DNA of 64,000 bases from Pseudohongiella sp. (GTDB taxonomy: Bacteria > Pseudomonadota > Gammaproteobacteria > Pseudomonadales > Pseudohongiellaceae): contig JAUYSM010000062.1 of assembly GCA_030696315.1 (NCBI GenBank), forward strand, positions 1-64,000. Reading direction: 5' to 3'. The position numbers were made by a program, and so were the translations under genes. The notes beneath the pieces were generated by a model that saw only the letters and a program-made list of their open reading frames with translations, was not told where the DNA came from and made no database searches. Each line of letters starts with the position of its first letter. Positions within the stretch are counted from its first letter, which is position 1. Below, in pieces: positions 9,978 to 22,768 of this stretch.

Positions 9978-11387
9978 CTAGCTCTCCTCATCCGTGATGC
10001 GGGTTTTACGGTTATCGCCAGCATAGCGCTTCACTGCGCTCAATCTGTCCTGTTCACGCAACCACTGTAATTTTTCACCAATCTTGATTTCCAGACCATT
10101 TTTGACCGGGAAATAATACTGCGTGTCTTTGATTTCAGGCGGGAAATAATTTTCACCCGCTGCATACGCGCCGGGCTCATCATGAGCATAACGATACTCA
10201 GCACCATGCCCAAGCTCTTTGTTCAGGCGCGTGGGCGCATTGCGTAAGTGCACAGGCACGTCATAACCGGGTTGTTTGCTGATATCAGCTCTGACTTGAT
10301 TGAAGGCCATATACACTGCATTACTTTTTGGTGCGCAGGCCAGGTATAACACCGCCTGTGCCAGTGTCAACTCGCCTTCGGGTTTGCCAAGTCGCGTGAG
10401 GGCATCCCAGGCTGACATGCAGATTTGCAGGGCGCGTGGATCGGCATTGCCAATATCTTCGCTGGCCATTCGCACCAAGCGGCGCGCAACGTACAAAGGG
10501 TCACACCCGCCATCGAGCATCCGCATCATCCAATATAGGGCGGCGTCCGGTGATGAGCCGCGCACCGCTTTGTGCAGGGCTGAAATCTGTTCATAAAATA
10601 AATCTCCGCCTTTATCAAAGCGGCGCACACTGCCCTGCAAAGCCTGGTCAAGAACATCAGCGCTGATTTCGTCTCCGTCATTCACCAGATCGCCGGCGAT
10701 CTCCAGCAGGTTGAGCGCCTTGCGGGCATCGCCGTCAGTGGCTGCTGCCAGTCTTTGAAGATTGGCGTGCTCTATATGCAGTGCACGTTGACCCAAACCG
10801 CGCTGACTGTCCTGCAAGGCCTGCTGCATCAGTTGCACAATCTCGGCATCACTCAGACTCTGCAGGACATAAACACGTGCGCGCGACAACAAGGCGTTGT
10901 TGAGCTCAAAGGACGGGTTTTCAGTGGTGGCACCAATAAACACAATGGTGCCCTCCTCGATGTGCGGCAGAAAAGCATCCTGCTGGCTTTTATTAAACCG
11001 GTGCACTTCGTCCACAAACAGCAGACTGGCCTGCCCTGTCATCTGCTGATGTTCTTTAGCCAGGTCAATAGCCGCGCGGATTTCTTTGACGCCGGATAAC
11101 ACCGCAGACAGGCTGTCGTAACGCGCATCACACAGGCGTGCCACCAACCGCGCCAGACTGGTTTTACCGGTACCGGGCGGCCCCCATAAAATCATTGAAT
11201 GCAGTTGGCCGCGCCTTAACGCTTCCCCTAAGGGTTTGCCTTTTGCCAGTAGATGGTTTTGGCCAATGTATTCATCCAGATTACGAGGACGCATACGTGA
11301 AGCCAAGGGTTGCGCCCGGTTATCTGCCACTCCGGCGTCTGCATCCGCAGGGGCAGCGCTCAGAATGTCAAAGCCCGACTGTTTCAC
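9978..11387 (-). CDS. rarA: Replication-associated recombination protein RarA (MgsA)
   Basis: RarA is an AAA+ ATPase acting at stalled replication forks, related to clamp-loader subunits and to eukaryotic WRNIP1. The 469-residue product has Walker [10 protein letters not shown] (69-77), Walker [12 protein letters not shown], sensor 1 [12 protein letters not shown] and the C-terminal tetramerisation domain. It overlaps the end of lolA by 20 bases, and crcB follows after one base, so it is the middle gene of a tightly packed operon with ftsK and lolA upstream. Confidence 0.95.
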   Translation of the reverse strand: MKQSGFDILSAAPADADAGVADNRAQPLASRMRPRNLDEYIGQNHLLAKGKPLGEALRRGQLHSMILWGPPGTGKTSLARLVARLCDARYDSLSAVLSGVKEIRAAIDLAKEHQQMTGQASLLFVDEVHRFNKSQQDAFLPHIEEGTIVFIGATTENPSFELNNALLSRARVYVLQSLSDAEIVQLMQQALQDSQRGLGQRALHIEHANLQRLAAATDGDARKALNLLEIAGDLVNDGDEISADVLDQALQGSVRRFDKGGDLFYEQISALHKAVRGSSPDAALYWMMRMLDGGCDPLYVARRLVRMASEDIGNADPRALQICMSAWDALTRLGKPEGELTLAQAVLYLACAPKSNAVYMAFNQVRADISKQPGYDVPVHLRNAPTRLNKELGHGAEYRYAHDEPGAYAAGENYFPPEIKDTQYYFPVKNGLEIKIGEKLQWLREQDRLSAVKRYAGDNRKTRITDEES

Positions 11388-12090
11388 GTTTGTCTACGAT
11401 GTCGAGAAAGTCATCGTCCGGAGTTTCAAACACAAACAGCGAGGAATCAAGCGCTATATTGACCTCACGGTTGTTGAACTCCCAGAAGGTGCGCTGGCCG
11501 TTGGTGTTGATCAGCAGGATGGAGACCAGTTCATTTTGCTCAAAATACAGAGAAACCTGTTCATACAGACTGGCCGGATCTTTTGGGTACAACAGAAACT
11601 CCCAGTCACTTGTGTTGACCGGAATGGCGCTGACGCTGTACTCCTCAACAATTGCGGCGGTGTTGCCACTGAGCAACTGGGCAGCAAGCTCTGATCGGCT
11701 GGCATCCCAGTTTTCAATGCTGAGTTGCAGCAAATCGGGCTGGTAGTTCCACAGCGTATCACCGTCAGTGACGATCAGTTCCGGAAACGGATTCAGGGTT
11801 TCCCAGTAAAACCCGTGTGGGCGTTTGAGCATAAACAGGATTTCACTTTCTTCCAGCACGCCGCCGGTGTTTTCAACAATCAGTTGGCGCACGTCGGACC
11901 GGAAGGTTTGCAGATTTGCCAGCAGCGCATGGAGCTGGTCTTCTGCACTCAGCGCTGGTTGCTCAGCCTGGGCCTCGGATGCCACATCAGGGGCTACGCT
12001 TGGAATCTGAGCGCTGGCAGAGCCAGAAAACAAGATCAATATATAGAGACCAGCCATCAAGCGGCGGGGTAATTTTGAAAAATGAGCCAT
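11368..12090 (-). CDS. lolA: Outer-membrane lipoprotein carrier protein LolA
   Basis: LolA ferries lipoproteins across the periplasm from the LolCDE transporter to LolB. The 240-residue product has a signal peptide ending near SGSASA-Q and then the LolA domain ([26 protein letters not shown]). The start at 12090 gives a normal signal peptide; an ATG four codons upstream is also possible. About 30 residues between the signal peptide and the domain form an acidic/Ala-rich linker, slightly longer than usual. Gene order ftsK-lolA-rarA is conserved in gammaproteobacteria. Confidence 0.92.
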   Translation of the reverse strand: MAHFSKLPRRLMAGLYILILFSGSASAQIPSVAPDVASEAQAEQPALSAEDQLHALLANLQTFRSDVRQLIVENTGGVLEESEILFMLKRPHGFYWETLNPFPELIVTDGDTLWNYQPDLLQLSIENWDASRSELAAQLLSGNTAAIVEEYSVSAIPVNTSDWEFLLYPKDPASLYEQVSLYFEQNELVSILLINTNGQRTFWEFNNREVNIALDSSLFVFETPDDDFLDIVDKRETVGL

Positions 12091-12144
12091 TACGTTCAAC
12101 ACAGAGACTTCCCCGGCAGGTGCACCGCCGTAATTTACCTGCTA

Positions 12145-14475
12145 CTAGCGAGGTGGTGCGGGTGCCAGCACTTCGCGACTGCCATTGCTGCCCATTTCAG
12201 ATACCACACCGGCCGCTTCCATAGATTCAATCATACGCGCTGCCCGGTTGTATCCGATACGCAATTTACGCTGAACAGCAGAGATTGAGGCTTTACGCGA
12301 TTCGGTTACAAACGCTACTGCTTCATCATAAAGCGCATCGTCCTCTTCACCTTCGCCATCACCACCGCCCATGCTACCCATGTTCATTTCACGCTCTTCC
12401 ACACCTTGCGTAATCTCGTCGATATAAACCGGTTCACCGCGTGATTTCCAGTCGGCAACAACGCGGTGCACTTCCTCATCACTGACAAAGGCACCGTGTA
12501 CACGTTTAGCCAGACCACCGCCCGGAGGCAGGAACAACATGTCACCGTGGCCCAGTAGCTGCTCGGCACCGCCCTCTCCCAGAATTGTTCGCGAGTCAAC
12601 TTTGGATTGCACCATAAAAGACAGACGTGTCGGGATATTGGCCTTGATGAGGCCCGTCAAAACATCCACGGAGGGGCGTTGGGTGGCAAGAATCAAATGG
12701 ATACCAGCGGCGCGCGCTTTTTGGGCGATGCGGGCAATCAGTTCTTCAACTTTTTTCCCGACAACCATCATCATGTCGGCCAGTTCGTCGACGATCACTA
12801 CAATAGTAGGCAGTGGCTCCAAGGCCGGTGCTGTTTGGTCATCTTGCAAAATCATGGGATCGGGGCGCCAGATGGGATCAAAAATTGGTGTGCCTTCTTT
12901 GATGGCGTCTTCGACTTTCTTGTTAAAGCCCGCGAGGTTGCGGACACCAAGCGCGGACATCAGTTTGTAACGGCGTTCCATCTCTGCAACCGACCAGCGT
13001 AAGGCATTGGCCGCATCTTTCATGTCAGTTACAACCGGTGTTAACAGGTGCGGAATGCCATCATAGACAGACAGTTCCAGCATCTTGGGGTCAATCATGA
13101 TCATGCGCACATCTTTGGGCGATGATTTGTACAACAGGCTCAGAATCATGGCATTGATACCCACAGATTTGCCAGAGCCGGTGGTGCCTGCTACCAATAG
13201 ATGAGGCATTTTTGCCAGATCAACAACAACGGGCTTGCCTACAATATCGTGGCCCAGGGCCATGCTGACCGGGGATTGCGCCTTGTCAAATTCCTGTGAC
13301 GACAATACCTCGCTAAACAGAATAATTTCGCGGTGCTCGTTAGGGATTTCTATACCAATCACGGTTTTACCGGGGATCACTTCGACCACACGAACACTGA
13401 TCACCGCGAGCGAGCGTGCCAGATCTTTGGCGAGCCCGGTCACACGGCTGGCTTTGACGCCGGGTGCCGGCTGTACTTCAAATCGGGTAATCACCGGCCC
13501 GGGATGCACCGCAGTGACTTCTATATCAATGCCGAAGTCTTGCAGTTTCAATTCCAGCAGGCGCGACATGGCCTCCAGCGAGTCTGTTGAATAACCCTTG
13601 AAAGGCGTTTGTTTTTTCTCGTCCAGCAGGCTGATCGCCGGCAATTCGCCAGGCACGTCGACTTTGAACAATTTGCCCTGACGCTCTTTTTCAACCCTGG
13701 GGCTGCGTTCAGCAGGTGGTGCTAACACGGGTTCGATGCGGGGTGGCGTTCGCTTTTTGTCTTTTTCAATACGCACATCCATGGCGCGTTTGCGTTTTTC
13801 CAGACCTTCCCTGACCTTGTCGGATTCTTCGCGCTTTTCCTGCCACGCCCGCCAGTGTTCTTTTGCGAGACTGTAGGCGTGTAAGGTCCAATAACCGGTT
13901 TTATCGACGACCAATATCCAGGAGATTTCAAAACAAACAGTCAGGCCAAACAAAAATAACGCCAGAAAAATCAATGTGCTTCCCAGCACGGCAAAGACCG
14001 GCACGCTGGCATTTGCCATGGCATTGCCAATCCAGCCGCCTGCAGGCCAGGTAAAATCTGCAGGCATGGCGAAATGCAAGGTCGCCAGCGTGCAGGCGCC
14101 AACGGCTAACAAGGTAATGCCGACAGTGCGAATGGCCAGCATGCGCCAGGACAGTGTGCGTTCAGACTCTTGTTGTCTGAACAGTGAAAATATGCGAAAC
14201 CCCAGTGCAATCGGGAAAATGTAAGCAAAGTACCCAAACATGTGCAGCAGTACGTCAGCGGTCCATGCCCCCATTTTGCCGACCGCGTTTTCGACCTGGG
14301 TTCCCGATCCTGTGGTAGTGAACCCCGGGTCAGCAGGCGAGTAACTCATCAGCGAGATAAGCAGAACAAGCCCCACAAGGAAGGCAATAATGATCGAGCC
14401 TTCGCGTGCGATGCGTTGTGAAAGACCCGTTAATCTTTCATCCTGCTCGGTTTTTCTTTTGGAGGCATTTTTCAA
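12145..14475 (-). CDS. ftsK: DNA translocase FtsK/SpoIIIE
   Basis: FtsK is anchored at the division septum and pumps DNA to resolve chromosome dimers. The 776-residue product has four membrane segments in the first 190 residues, a short charged linker, then the RecA-like motor with Walker [16 protein letters not shown] and Walker [16 protein letters not shown], and the winged-helix gamma domain near the C-terminus ([24 protein letters not shown]) that reads KOPS sequences. The linker is far shorter than in the 1329-residue E. coli protein but normal for Pseudomonas relatives. It starts the ftsK-lolA-rarA-crcB operon, divergent from trxB. Confidence 0.96.
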   Translation of the reverse strand: MKNASKRKTEQDERLTGLSQRIAREGSIIIAFLVGLVLLISLMSYSPADPGFTTTGSGTQVENAVGKMGAWTADVLLHMFGYFAYIFPIALGFRIFSLFRQQESERTLSWRMLAIRTVGITLLAVGACTLATLHFAMPADFTWPAGGWIGNAMANASVPVFAVLGSTLIFLALFLFGLTVCFEISWILVVDKTGYWTLHAYSLAKEHWRAWQEKREESDKVREGLEKRKRAMDVRIEKDKKRTPPRIEPVLAPPAERSPRVEKERQGKLFKVDVPGELPAISLLDEKKQTPFKGYSTDSLEAMSRLLELKLQDFGIDIEVTAVHPGPVITRFEVQPAPGVKASRVTGLAKDLARSLAVISVRVVEVIPGKTVIGIEIPNEHREIILFSEVLSSQEFDKAQSPVSMALGHDIVGKPVVVDLAKMPHLLVAGTTGSGKSVGINAMILSLLYKSSPKDVRMIMIDPKMLELSVYDGIPHLLTPVVTDMKDAANALRWSVAEMERRYKLMSALGVRNLAGFNKKVEDAIKEGTPIFDPIWRPDPMILQDDQTAPALEPLPTIVVIVDELADMMMVVGKKVEELIARIAQKARAAGIHLILATQRPSVDVLTGLIKANIPTRLSFMVQSKVDSRTILGEGGAEQLLGHGDMLFLPPGGGLAKRVHGAFVSDEEVHRVVADWKSRGEPVYIDEITQGVEEREMNMGSMGGGDGEGEEDDALYDEAVAFVTESRKASISAVQRKLRIGYNRAARMIESMEAAGVVSEMGSNGSREVLAPAPPR

Positions 14476-14642
14476 AATTTATCAGTCGCCTGCGTAGTCT
14501 AGTTAATTCCATTTCACGTTTTGGTGGCGCCATCATAATCAATTTTTATGGACAGCGGAACCCGCGCTTGCCTTGGCTGAGCAGCATATCACAGAGAATC
14601 TGTTGTGAACCCGCTTGATAAAGACAAGCACGCCACCATTGA

Positions 14643-15638
<996 letters not shown>

Positions 15639-15644
15639 GTTGTG

Positions 15645-16382
15645 ATGCCTGCACCCTTTTGGCTGAAAAGTGATTCAATCGAGTTTCCGGATGTCAGTTT
15701 GGCGGCGGAAGATCCGCCGGGCTTGCTGGCAGTGGGTGGTGATCTCAGCCCTGAGCGACTGCTGGCGGCTTACGCTCGGGGGATCTTTCCGTGGTTCACA
15801 CGACAGTCTCCCATGTTGTGGTGGAGTCCCGATCCGCGCATGGTGATGCGGCCTGCTGATGTTCATGTGTCTGCCAGCATGCGAAAGTTGATACGCCAAC
15901 AGAAATTCAGTAACTCGCCGCTGAAAGTCAGTATGGATACCGCTTTTTCGGACGTGATACGCCTGTGTGCAGAGTTACGGGAACAGCAGGATGGTACGTG
16001 GATTACCCCGGAAATGCAGGCTGCCTATCAGACCTTGTTTGAGTTGGGCCATGCCCATTCCATTGAAGTACGTCAGGAAGGCAAGTTGATTGGTGGGCTG
16101 TATGGCGTGAGTCAGGGCGGGCTGTTTTTTGGTGAGTCCATGTTCAGTATGGCGCCGAATGTCTCGAAACTGGCTTTTATTGCACTGGCGCTGCAATTGC
16201 AACGCTGGGGCTATCAGTTGATTGACTGTCAGTTGCCCACTGATCATCTCGCCAGTCTTGGGGCGTCGCCGATGTCTCGTGCTGACTTTGTGTCCGAACT
16301 TGCAGCGGTCGATGCTCAGCAAGGGCGCTCAGGTAGATGGACTTTTGAGGAAGACGTGTTTGCCTCGTTGTTTTTGTCATAA
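15645..16382 (+). CDS. aat: Leucyl/phenylalanyl-tRNA-protein transferase
   Basis: Aat adds Leu or Phe to the N-terminus of proteins beginning with Lys or Arg, creating a primary N-degron for ClpS. The 245-residue product shows the family segments GLLAVGGDLSPERLL, YARGIFPWF, WWSPDPRMV and the catalytic GLYGVSQGGLFFGESMFS. The ATG at 15645 follows trxB by six bases. The delivery partners ClpS and ClpA are encoded just downstream on the other strand. No arginyl/leucyl transferase gene (ate/bpt), which I recall between aat and infA in Pseudomonas, is present. Confidence 0.95.
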   Translation: MPAPFWLKSDSIEFPDVSLAAEDPPGLLAVGGDLSPERLLAAYARGIFPWFTRQSPMLWWSPDPRMVMRPADVHVSASMRKLIRQQKFSNSPLKVSMDTAFSDVIRLCAELREQQDGTWITPEMQAAYQTLFELGHAHSIEVRQEGKLIGGLYGVSQGGLFFGESMFSMAPNVSKLAFIALALQLQRWGYQLIDCQLPTDHLASLGASPMSRADFVSELAAVDAQQGRSGRWTFEEDVFASLFLS

Positions 16383-16490
16383 ACATACCCGAATTGGCCT
16401 AATTCACCACCTGATGTCGCTGCCCTTTGCCAATCCCTGATAATTCAGGCAAAATGCGCGCTCAATTTTCGCAGTGGGATACTCTGTTTA

Positions 16491-16709
16491 ATGTCCAAAG
16501 AAGACCAGATTGAAATGGATGGCGAAGTGGTTGATACCCTTCCCAATACCATGTTCCGGGTAAAACTGGAAAACGGCCATATCGTGACCGCTCATATTTC
16601 CGGCAAAATGCGTAAGAATTACATTCGTATTCTGACGGGTGACATGGTCAAGGTAGAGCTGACGCCGTATGACCTGACTAAAGGTCGAATCACCTACCGC
16701 GCTCGATAA
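16491..16709 (+). CDS. infA: Translation initiation factor IF-1
   Basis: This 72-residue protein is a typical IF-1, a single OB-fold ([56 protein letters not shown]). It binds the ribosomal A site during initiation. Length and sequence are almost invariant in gammaproteobacteria. It has a 108-bp leader after aat and converges on clpA with a 28-bp gap. Confidence 0.97.
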   Translation: MSKEDQIEMDGEVVDTLPNTMFRVKLENGHIVTAHISGKMRKNYIRILTGDMVKVELTPYDLTKGRITYRAR

Positions 16710-16737
16710 GCGCGGCAGGCCAGTGCCCGAGTCCGGC

Positions 16738-19029
16738 TCAGCTCAATGCTGAGCTCATTTCTTTGCCCTCAGATTTTTTCTGTTTGCTGCGAATCTCCAG
16801 TTTGACCTCGTCATTCACAATCGAGACCAGCACATCCCCGCCATCACTCAGACTGCCAAACAGGATTTCTTCTGCCAGTGCTTTTTTGAGCTTTTCCTGT
16901 ATGAGTCGCGCCATCGGTCTGGCGCCCATCAACGGGCTATAGCCGTGCTCTGCAAACCAATCACGTGCAGAGTCATCAACAATCAAGGTAACTTTTTTGT
17001 TGTCCAGTTGTACCTGTAACTCCACCAGGAACTTGTCAACCACCGTTCTGATCGTCTCCGGGCCCAGTGGTCCAAACTGCACAATAGCGTCAAGGCGGTT
17101 GCGGAATTCCGGACTGAAACTGCGCTTGATCACTTCCATGCCATCACTGCTGTGATCCTGATGTGTAAATCCAATGCTGGCGCGTGACATTTCCTGAGCA
17201 CCGGCATTGGTGGTCATGATCAGAATGACATTGCGGAAATCGGCTTTGCGGCCATTGTTGTCAGTAAGCGCGCCATGATCCATCACCTGCAACAACAGGT
17301 TAAAGACATCAGGGTGGGCTTTTTCGATTTCATCCAACAGCAGTACACAGTGAGGGTGTTTGCTGACTGCTTCGGTCAGTAAGCCACCTTGGTCAAATCC
17401 AACGTAACCGGGCGGCGCGCCAATCAATCGCGATACCGTGTGTCGTTCCATATATTCAGACATATCAAAGCGTAACAGTTCAATGCCCATGATACGCGCC
17501 AACTGGCGGCTGACCTCGGTTTTGCCGACACCAGTGGGACCAGAGAACAAATAGGAACCGATGGGTTTGTCCGGATTGCCCAGGCCAGCACGTGACAATT
17601 TGATGGCCGTTGCCAATGAACTAATGGCTTCATCCTGCCCAAACACAACCATCTTGAGATTGCTCTCAAGTGAGCGCAGGGACTGCACATCTGAGGTGGT
17701 GACATGTTGTGGTGGAATGCGTGCAATGGCCGCTACCACCCTCTCCACGTCTGACGCTTGAATCAGTTTCTTGCGTTTGCTTTCCGGTTGCAGCCGCTGC
17801 CAGGCGCCGGCCTCATCAATCACATCGATGGCTTTGTCGGGCATATAACGATCATTGATGTATTTGCCTGCCAGCTCAGATGCAGCGCGCAGTGCGCTGT
17901 CGCTGTAACGCAGTTCGTGATGCTCTTCAAAACGCGATTTCAGACCTTTAAGAATTTTGTAGGTGGTTTCGACATCAGGTTCTTCCACATCAATTTTCTG
18001 GAAGCGTCGCGACAAGGCACGATCCTTTTCAAAAATGCCCCGATACTCCTGATAGGTTGTTGAGCCGACACAGCGTAGTTCACCCGTGGTCAGAATGGGT
18101 TTCAGCAGATTAGAAGCGTCCATCACTCCGCCGGAGGCTGCACCGGCACCAATAATGGTGTGGATCTCATCAATAAACAAAATGGATTTAGGATTCTTCT
18201 TGAGTTCGCCGAGCAGATTTTTGAAGCGCTTTTCAAAATCGCCACGGTATTTGGTGCCGGCCAGCAAGGCGCCAAGATCCAGTGAATAAATGATGTTGTC
18301 CTTGAGCACGTCGGGCACTTGCTGTTCTTCGATCAGCCGCGCGAGGCCTTCAATCACTGCGGTTTTGCCCACCCCTGATTCCCCTGTCAGCAAGGGGTTA
18401 TTTTTTCGGCGACGGCACAAGACCTGAATTACGCGTAGCACTTCTTTCTCGCGGCCAATCAGTGGATCGATCTTGCCTTGTCGGGCGAGTTCATTGAGAT
18501 TGGTTGCATAACTTTCCAAGGCGCTGGCGACAGGTGGATTTTCGTCTTCACGATTTTCCTGCGCGGCGTTATCCGGACGGGCGTCATTACCAATTTGCCG
18601 GCTGATGCCATGGCTGATGTAGTTCACGATATCCAGACGAGCGATATCCTGTTGGCTGAGCAGGTATACCGCCTGGCTTTCCTGCTCACTGAAAATAGCA
18701 ACCAACACATTCGCGCCAGTTACTTCCTGGCGTCCGGATGATTGCACATGAAAAACGGCGCGCTGCAAAACGCGCTGAAAGCCGAGTGTCGGCTGGGTAT
18801 CCCGATCAGTTTCCTGCGCGGGTACTTTGGGAGTGGTTGCATCGATGTAATCGGTCAAACCAACGCGCAGGCGATCAGGATCGGCACCGCAATTGATCAA
18901 TACATCAAGCGCGACATTATTGTCGAGAAGCGCCAACAACAAGTGCTCAACAGTCATGTATTCATGACGTTTTTCCCTGGCGGTGTTAAACGCTGAACTC
19001 AGCGTCAATTCCAGATCACGGCTCAGCAT
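16738..19029 (-). CDS. clpA: ATP-dependent Clp protease ATP-binding subunit ClpA
   Basis: ClpA is the hexameric unfoldase that feeds substrates, including N-degron proteins brought by ClpS, into ClpP. The 763-residue product has the ClpN double repeat (1-145), AAA module 1 with Walker [10 protein letters not shown], and AAA module 2 with GPTGVGKTE, pore loop GYVGFDQGG and the IGF-type ClpP-docking loop in ASIGFTHQ. The ATG at 19029 follows AGGAGG; the reading frame is open for 23 codons further upstream, but those residues match nothing expected. It lies 104 bp downstream of clpS. Confidence 0.96.
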   Translation of the reverse strand: MLSRDLELTLSSAFNTAREKRHEYMTVEHLLLALLDNNVALDVLINCGADPDRLRVGLTDYIDATTPKVPAQETDRDTQPTLGFQRVLQRAVFHVQSSGRQEVTGANVLVAIFSEQESQAVYLLSQQDIARLDIVNYISHGISRQIGNDARPDNAAQENREDENPPVASALESYATNLNELARQGKIDPLIGREKEVLRVIQVLCRRRKNNPLLTGESGVGKTAVIEGLARLIEEQQVPDVLKDNIIYSLDLGALLAGTKYRGDFEKRFKNLLGELKKNPKSILFIDEIHTIIGAGAASGGVMDASNLLKPILTTGELRCVGSTTYQEYRGIFEKDRALSRRFQKIDVEEPDVETTYKILKGLKSRFEEHHELRYSDSALRAASELAGKYINDRYMPDKAIDVIDEAGAWQRLQPESKRKKLIQASDVERVVAAIARIPPQHVTTSDVQSLRSLESNLKMVVFGQDEAISSLATAIKLSRAGLGNPDKPIGSYLFSGPTGVGKTEVSRQLARIMGIELLRFDMSEYMERHTVSRLIGAPPGYVGFDQGGLLTEAVSKHPHCVLLLDEIEKAHPDVFNLLLQVMDHGALTDNNGRKADFRNVILIMTTNAGAQEMSRASIGFTHQDHSSDGMEVIKRSFSPEFRNRLDAIVQFGPLGPETIRTVVDKFLVELQVQLDNKKVTLIVDDSARDWFAEHGYSPLMGARPMARLIQEKLKKALAEEILFGSLSDGGDVLVSIVNDEVKLEIRSKQKKSEGKEMSSALS

Positions 19030-19133
19030 AAGACAACCCTCCTCACGGTTTGCAGTGACGCCACTATCAGCGCACTGCATAAGGTACTGCATGGTCACTA
19101 CATTAGCGCATTATTAGCGCATTGGGGCGCAGA

Positions 19134-19484
19134 TCATGTATCTATTTCAAGATCACACAACAACGGTTGTTGGTTCTCTCTGGAAAACTCATTGACCTGA
19201 TTGACTTTGGTCTCTGCAACATCACGACTGTATACACCACAGACTGCCCTGCCCTCGGTATGCACTTTCAGCATCACGCGCGTTGCAGTTTCCACACTCA
19301 AGTGGAAAAACTTTATCAATACGCCCACCACAAACTCCATGGGCGTGTAGTCATCATTCATTAACACAACTTTGTACATAGGCGGCTTGGCCAACTGGGG
19401 TCGAGTCAGTTCAGCGGCCACGCCTCTGCCGTCATCGGGGTGTTGGCCAGGTGCGCCTGGTGTATGTAAATGGATCTCATGCAT
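19134..19484 (-). CDS. clpS: ClpS, N-degron adaptor of ClpAP
   Basis: ClpS recognises N-terminal Leu, Phe, Tyr and Trp and hands the protein to ClpA. The product is about 116 residues, with a disordered N-terminal tail and the core motifs [17 protein letters not shown] and [20 protein letters not shown], which hold the ligand pocket. The start is uncertain; ATG 19484 gives a normal length, while upstream ATGs at 19499 and 19559 would extend the tail. Order clpS-clpA with divergent cspD is conserved. Confidence 0.92.
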   Translation of the reverse strand: MHEIHLHTPGAPGQHPDDGRGVAAELTRPQLAKPPMYKVVLMNDDYTPMEFVVGVLIKFFHLSVETATRVMLKVHTEGRAVCGVYSRDVAETKVNQVNEFSRENQQPLLCDLEIDT

Positions 19485-19761
19485 GTTCAATTTACCCGTC
19501 ATGACGGTAGTGGTACCCCATACTAGATCGGACAGCTTATCCGTTTCTTTCAGTAACATATTGGTGCTAATGCCTTTTCTTCAAGTGAACAATTTCAGTT
19601 TTTTAGTCTAATGCCTTATTACAGAGTGTTGCAAACAGACAAAAATGGTGAATAATACCGAGCCAAAGGGACAGAAATACCAGTTAAGGACTAACACTCA
19701 GGGTCAATAGGCCCAGCGTGTAACAATTAAAATAAAACTATACGTGCAATGGAGTAATACG

Positions 19762-19980
19762 ATGGCTACGGGACAAGTAAAGTGGTTCAACAATGCCAAA
19801 GGTTTTGGTTTTATCCTTCCTGATGACGGTGGCGGCGACTTGTTTGCGCACTATTCTGCCATCGGAATGGATGGATACAAAACTTTGAAGGCTGGACAAC
19901 CAGTCACGTTTGAAACTATCGAGGGCCCTAAGGGCTTACATGCAACAAACATAAAGACCTCGGGTCAACCGCAAGCCTGA
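19762..19980 (+). CDS. cspD: Cold-shock-domain protein, CspD-like
   Basis: This 72-residue protein is a single cold-shock domain with RNP1 (KGFGFILPD) and an RNP2-like segment (DLFAHYSAI). Its position, divergent from clpS, is that of cspD, whose E. coli product binds single-stranded DNA and inhibits replication in stationary phase; the same role here is inferred from position and sequence type. GGAG lies seven bases before ATG 19762. The 277-bp region between clpS and cspD is AT-rich but shows no clear promoter. Confidence 0.9.
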   Translation: MATGQVKWFNNAKGFGFILPDDGGGDLFAHYSAIGMDGYKTLKAGQPVTFETIEGPKGLHATNIKTSGQPQA

Positions 19981-19984
19981 CAAT

Positions 19985-20017
19985 ACGGCGGGGGTTCTGA
20001 ACCAGGGCTCCCGCCGT
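19985..20017. terminator. Bidirectional hairpin between cspD and icd
   Basis: ACGGCGGG (19985-19992) pairs with CCCGCCGT (20010-20017), and an inner palindrome GGTTCTGAACC fills most of the loop. It lies between the convergent cspD and icd stops and overlaps the last base of icd. There is no U-tract on either side, so intrinsic termination is uncertain. Confidence 0.4.
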
Positions 20018-21273
20018 TATGCCATACCCGCGATCACATCATCTCCAAATGCTGAGCAAGTCCGCAAGGTGGCACCTGTCATCAAGCGCTCGAAGTCGTA
20101 CGTGACTGTTTTTGCGGCAATGGCTTTGTTCATCCCCTTCAGTATCAGTTCGGCGGCCTCATTCCAGCCAAGATGCCTTAACATCATTTCGGCGGATAGT
20201 ATCAGAGAGCCCGGGTTTACTTTGTTTTGGCCAGCATACCTGGGTGCAGTCCCGTGGGTCGCTTCGAACAGGGCTGCGTTCAGGCCAATGTTTGCGCCGG
20301 GCGCGATACCCATGCCACCAACCTGCGCGGCCAGTGCGTCCGACAGATAATCGCCATTCAGGTTCAAAGTTGCAATCACTGAGTATTCTTCGGGTCGCAG
20401 TAAAATCTGCTGTAGCATGGCATCGGCCATCATGTCTTTGATGATAATGGGTTTACCGCTGATCGGATTTAAAAACGTCAGCCCGGTGCTGCCAGGCAAG
20501 GGTTGAGCACCAAACTCCTGTTGAGCGAGTTCATAACCCCACGCTTTAAAGGCGCCTTCGGTGAACTTCATGATATTGCCTTTGTGGACCAGTGTCAGCG
20601 ATGAGCGATCCTGATCGATGGTGTAGCGAATCGCTGCCCGAATCAGCCGCTTTGATCCTTCTTCCGATACTGGTTTGATGCCGATCCCGCAATGTTCGGG
20701 AAACCGGATTTTGTTAACGCCCATGTCAGTTTGTAAAAAATCGATCACTTTACGTGCTTCGTAAGACCCCGCCCGCCATTCGATGCCGGCATAAATATCT
20801 TCCGAGTTCTCTCTGAAAATCACCATGTCAGTCTTTTCGGGCTGGCGCAGGGGTGATGGCACGCCCTCAAACCATTTGACCGGGCGCAGACAGATATACA
20901 GATCAAGTTCCTGCCGCAGTGCAACATTCAACGATCGGAATCCCCCACCCACGGGCGTTGTCAGTGGACCTTTGATGCTGACCACAAATTCCTTTAAAGC
21001 CGTTAATGTCTCAGCGGGAAACCAATCCCCATTGTGAATATCAGCGGCTTTTTCACCGGCATAAACTTCCATCCATTTGAGTGCGCGCGACTCGCCATAA
21101 CAAGAATGCACGGCCGCATTGACGACCTTGATCATGACGGGTGTGATGTCGACACCGATACCATCACCTTCAATAAATGGAATAATCGGATAATTCGGCA
21201 CATTGAGCGTGCCATCGGCATTGACGGTAATTCTGGCACCATCCGGTGGTACCTGCACATGGTGGTATCCCAT
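20017..21273 (-). CDS. icd: NADP-dependent isocitrate dehydrogenase
   Basis: Icd oxidises isocitrate to 2-oxoglutarate in the TCA cycle. The 418-residue product is the homodimeric E. coli type. The segment [21 protein letters not shown] contains the substrate serine (the phosphorylation site in E. coli), and later motifs are [14 protein letters not shown] and [19 protein letters not shown]. The ATG at 21273 follows GGAG by six bases; the frame is open 46 codons upstream but without family similarity. The divergent neighbour rluE is the same as in E. coli. Confidence 0.95.
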   Translation of the reverse strand: MGYHHVQVPPDGARITVNADGTLNVPNYPIIPFIEGDGIGVDITPVMIKVVNAAVHSCYGESRALKWMEVYAGEKAADIHNGDWFPAETLTALKEFVVSIKGPLTTPVGGGFRSLNVALRQELDLYICLRPVKWFEGVPSPLRQPEKTDMVIFRENSEDIYAGIEWRAGSYEARKVIDFLQTDMGVNKIRFPEHCGIGIKPVSEEGSKRLIRAAIRYTIDQDRSSLTLVHKGNIMKFTEGAFKAWGYELAQQEFGAQPLPGSTGLTFLNPISGKPIIIKDMMADAMLQQILLRPEEYSVIATLNLNGDYLSDALAAQVGGMGIAPGANIGLNAALFEATHGTAPRYAGQNKVNPGSLILSAEMMLRHLGWNEAAELILKGMNKAIAAKTVTYDFERLMTGATLRTCSAFGDDVIAGMA

Positions 21274-21385
21274 AACACGCTCCACACAGGCGTTGATTTT
21301 GATCACAGGCGGCGAGTATAACACTGCAGCTTTACCACAACATCCGTCGCTTAAGGCGCTGTTCGAATCGGTTATACTGCCCGCC

Positions 21386-21979
21386 ATGCCGAATCTGATT
21401 CTTTTTAACAAACCGTTTGATGTGCTGTCGCAATTTACGGGTGCCGAGACCCGTCAAACACTGACGCATTTTATTGATGCACCTGGTTTTTACCCAGCCG
21501 GGCGATTAGACAAGGATTCAGAGGGTCTGTTGTTATTGACCGATTGTGGAGAGACTCAGGCCAGAATCAGTCATCCCTCATTCAAAATGCCAAAAACCTA
21601 TTGGGCGCAGGTAGAAGGCATCATCAGCGAAGACGCCTTGCAGCAATTACGGTTGGGTGTGCTGCTTAATGACGGCCCTACCCGCCCTGCTATTGCTCGC
21701 AAGCTTGAGTCACCAGAGGTCTGGGATCGATTCCCTCCGATACGTGTCCGAAAAAATATCCCGGACAGCTGGCTTGGGTTAACCATCACAGAAGGCCGTA
21801 ATCGCCAGGTGCGGCGCATGACGGCAGCGGTGGGGTTCCCCACATTACGGCTTATCCGTCACAGTATCGGGGATTGGACCGTGGAAGGATTGTCGCCCGG
21901 GCAGTGGCGTATGATCACGCTGCCCGATCTGTGGTGGCGAAATGGCACTAAATCAGCACATCCAATTTCACGTCGTTAA
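21386..21979 (+). CDS. rluE: 23S rRNA pseudouridine synthase RluE
   Basis: RluE belongs to the RsuA/RluB/E/F family and makes pseudouridine 2457 of 23S rRNA. The 197-residue product has the catalytic [14 protein letters not shown] motif, whose Asp is the nucleophile, and the C-terminal [21 protein letters not shown]. It lacks an S4 domain, which agrees with RluE. The ATG at 21386 begins the conserved [15 protein letters not shown]; the frame is open upstream across the icd promoter region. Its stop codon overlaps that of the convergent moaE. Confidence 0.92.
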   Translation: MPNLILFNKPFDVLSQFTGAETRQTLTHFIDAPGFYPAGRLDKDSEGLLLLTDCGETQARISHPSFKMPKTYWAQVEGIISEDALQQLRLGVLLNDGPTRPAIARKLESPEVWDRFPPIRVRKNIPDSWLGLTITEGRNRQVRRMTAAVGFPTLRLIRHSIGDWTVEGLSPGQWRMITLPDLWWRNGTKSAHPISRR

Positions 21980-22473
21980 TCGGGAGCAGACCAGCGTGCG
22001 GCAGCGCGGTAGTCAGATTCGCGACTGGCCACCCACTCGCTTTTTGCACCGGCTACCTGCTTTTTCCAGAACGGCGCTGAGGTTTTAAGGTAGTCCATGA
22101 TGAACTCGGCTGATTCAAATGCGGCGGAGCGATGAGCGCTACTGGTGACCACGAGTACGATTTGTTCAGCGGGAGACAGCGTCCCAACCCGGTGAATGAT
22201 GCGTATTGCATGCAAAGGCCAACGACCTGTCGCCTGAGTGGCAATGTCCATTAATGCGTGCTCGGTCATGCCCGGGTAATGCTCTAGTGTTAAAGTCTGT
22301 TGTGCTGCGGTTTGTTCGTGCCCTGCCAATACGTCACGCACCAGTCCGCAGAAACAAACGATTGCACCGGGGTTCGCGGATTGTTGTCTGGCCTGCGTAT
22401 ATTCCGCGGCCACATCGAAGTCATCAGTTTGTACGCTGATGTGAATATGGGTTTGCAGTGTGCTTTCACTCAT
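21976..22473 (-). CDS. moaE: Molybdopterin synthase catalytic subunit MoaE
   Basis: MoaE carries out the sulfur transfer that converts cyclic pyranopterin monophosphate to molybdopterin, using thiocarboxylated MoaD. The 165-residue product has the family core ([53 protein letters not shown]) and the catalytic lysines in FWKKQ. ATG 22473 follows AAAGG and avoids a run of poor upstream codons. It is the last gene of a moaCDE operon; moaA and moaB are not in this window. Confidence 0.94.
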   Translation of the reverse strand: MSESTLQTHIHISVQTDDFDVAAEYTQARQQSANPGAIVCFCGLVRDVLAGHEQTAAQQTLTLEHYPGMTEHALMDIATQATGRWPLHAIRIIHRVGTLSPAEQIVLVVTSSAHRSAAFESAEFIMDYLKTSAPFWKKQVAGAKSEWVASRESDYRAAARWSAPD

Positions 22474-22516
22474 CACAGATACCTTTTCTTGACTGCTTGA
22501 CCTCAACTGCTAGTCC

Positions 22517-22768
22517 TCAACCACCGGTCATTGGCGGGAAAAATGCCACTTCTTCGTCGCCGTGCAGGATGGCCGAGCGGTCAGCGACGCGCTGGTTGAC
22601 CGCAATCAACACTTGGGTGTTGTCATCCAGCATCATCCAATGCTGTCCACGCAGGGCCAAATGCTGCGTCAGTTCAGCAACCGTGCTGACGCCCTCGGGC
22701 AGCGGCAGCTGCTCGGACGATTGGCCCAGAGCCTCTCGAATGCTTGCAAAATACTGGATGGTCAACAT
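22517..22768 (-). CDS. moaD: Molybdopterin synthase sulfur-carrier subunit MoaD
   Basis: MoaD is the ubiquitin-like sulfur carrier whose C-terminal glycine is adenylated and thiocarboxylated. The 83-residue product has the beta-grasp pattern and ends in FFPPMTGG, the essential Gly-Gly tail. Its start overlaps the end of moaC by seven bases, indicating translational coupling, and moaE follows 43 bases later. Confidence 0.94.
   Translation of the reverse strand: MLTIQYFASIREALGQSSEQLPLPEGVSTVAELTQHLALRGQHWMMLDDNTQVLIAVNQRVADRSAILHGDEEVAFFPPMTGG

Noticed and set aside
16716-16760. Hairpin CTCAGC/GCTGAG between infA and clpA as a terminator
   Set aside because: The stem is only six pairs, overlaps the clpA coding end, and has no U-tract.
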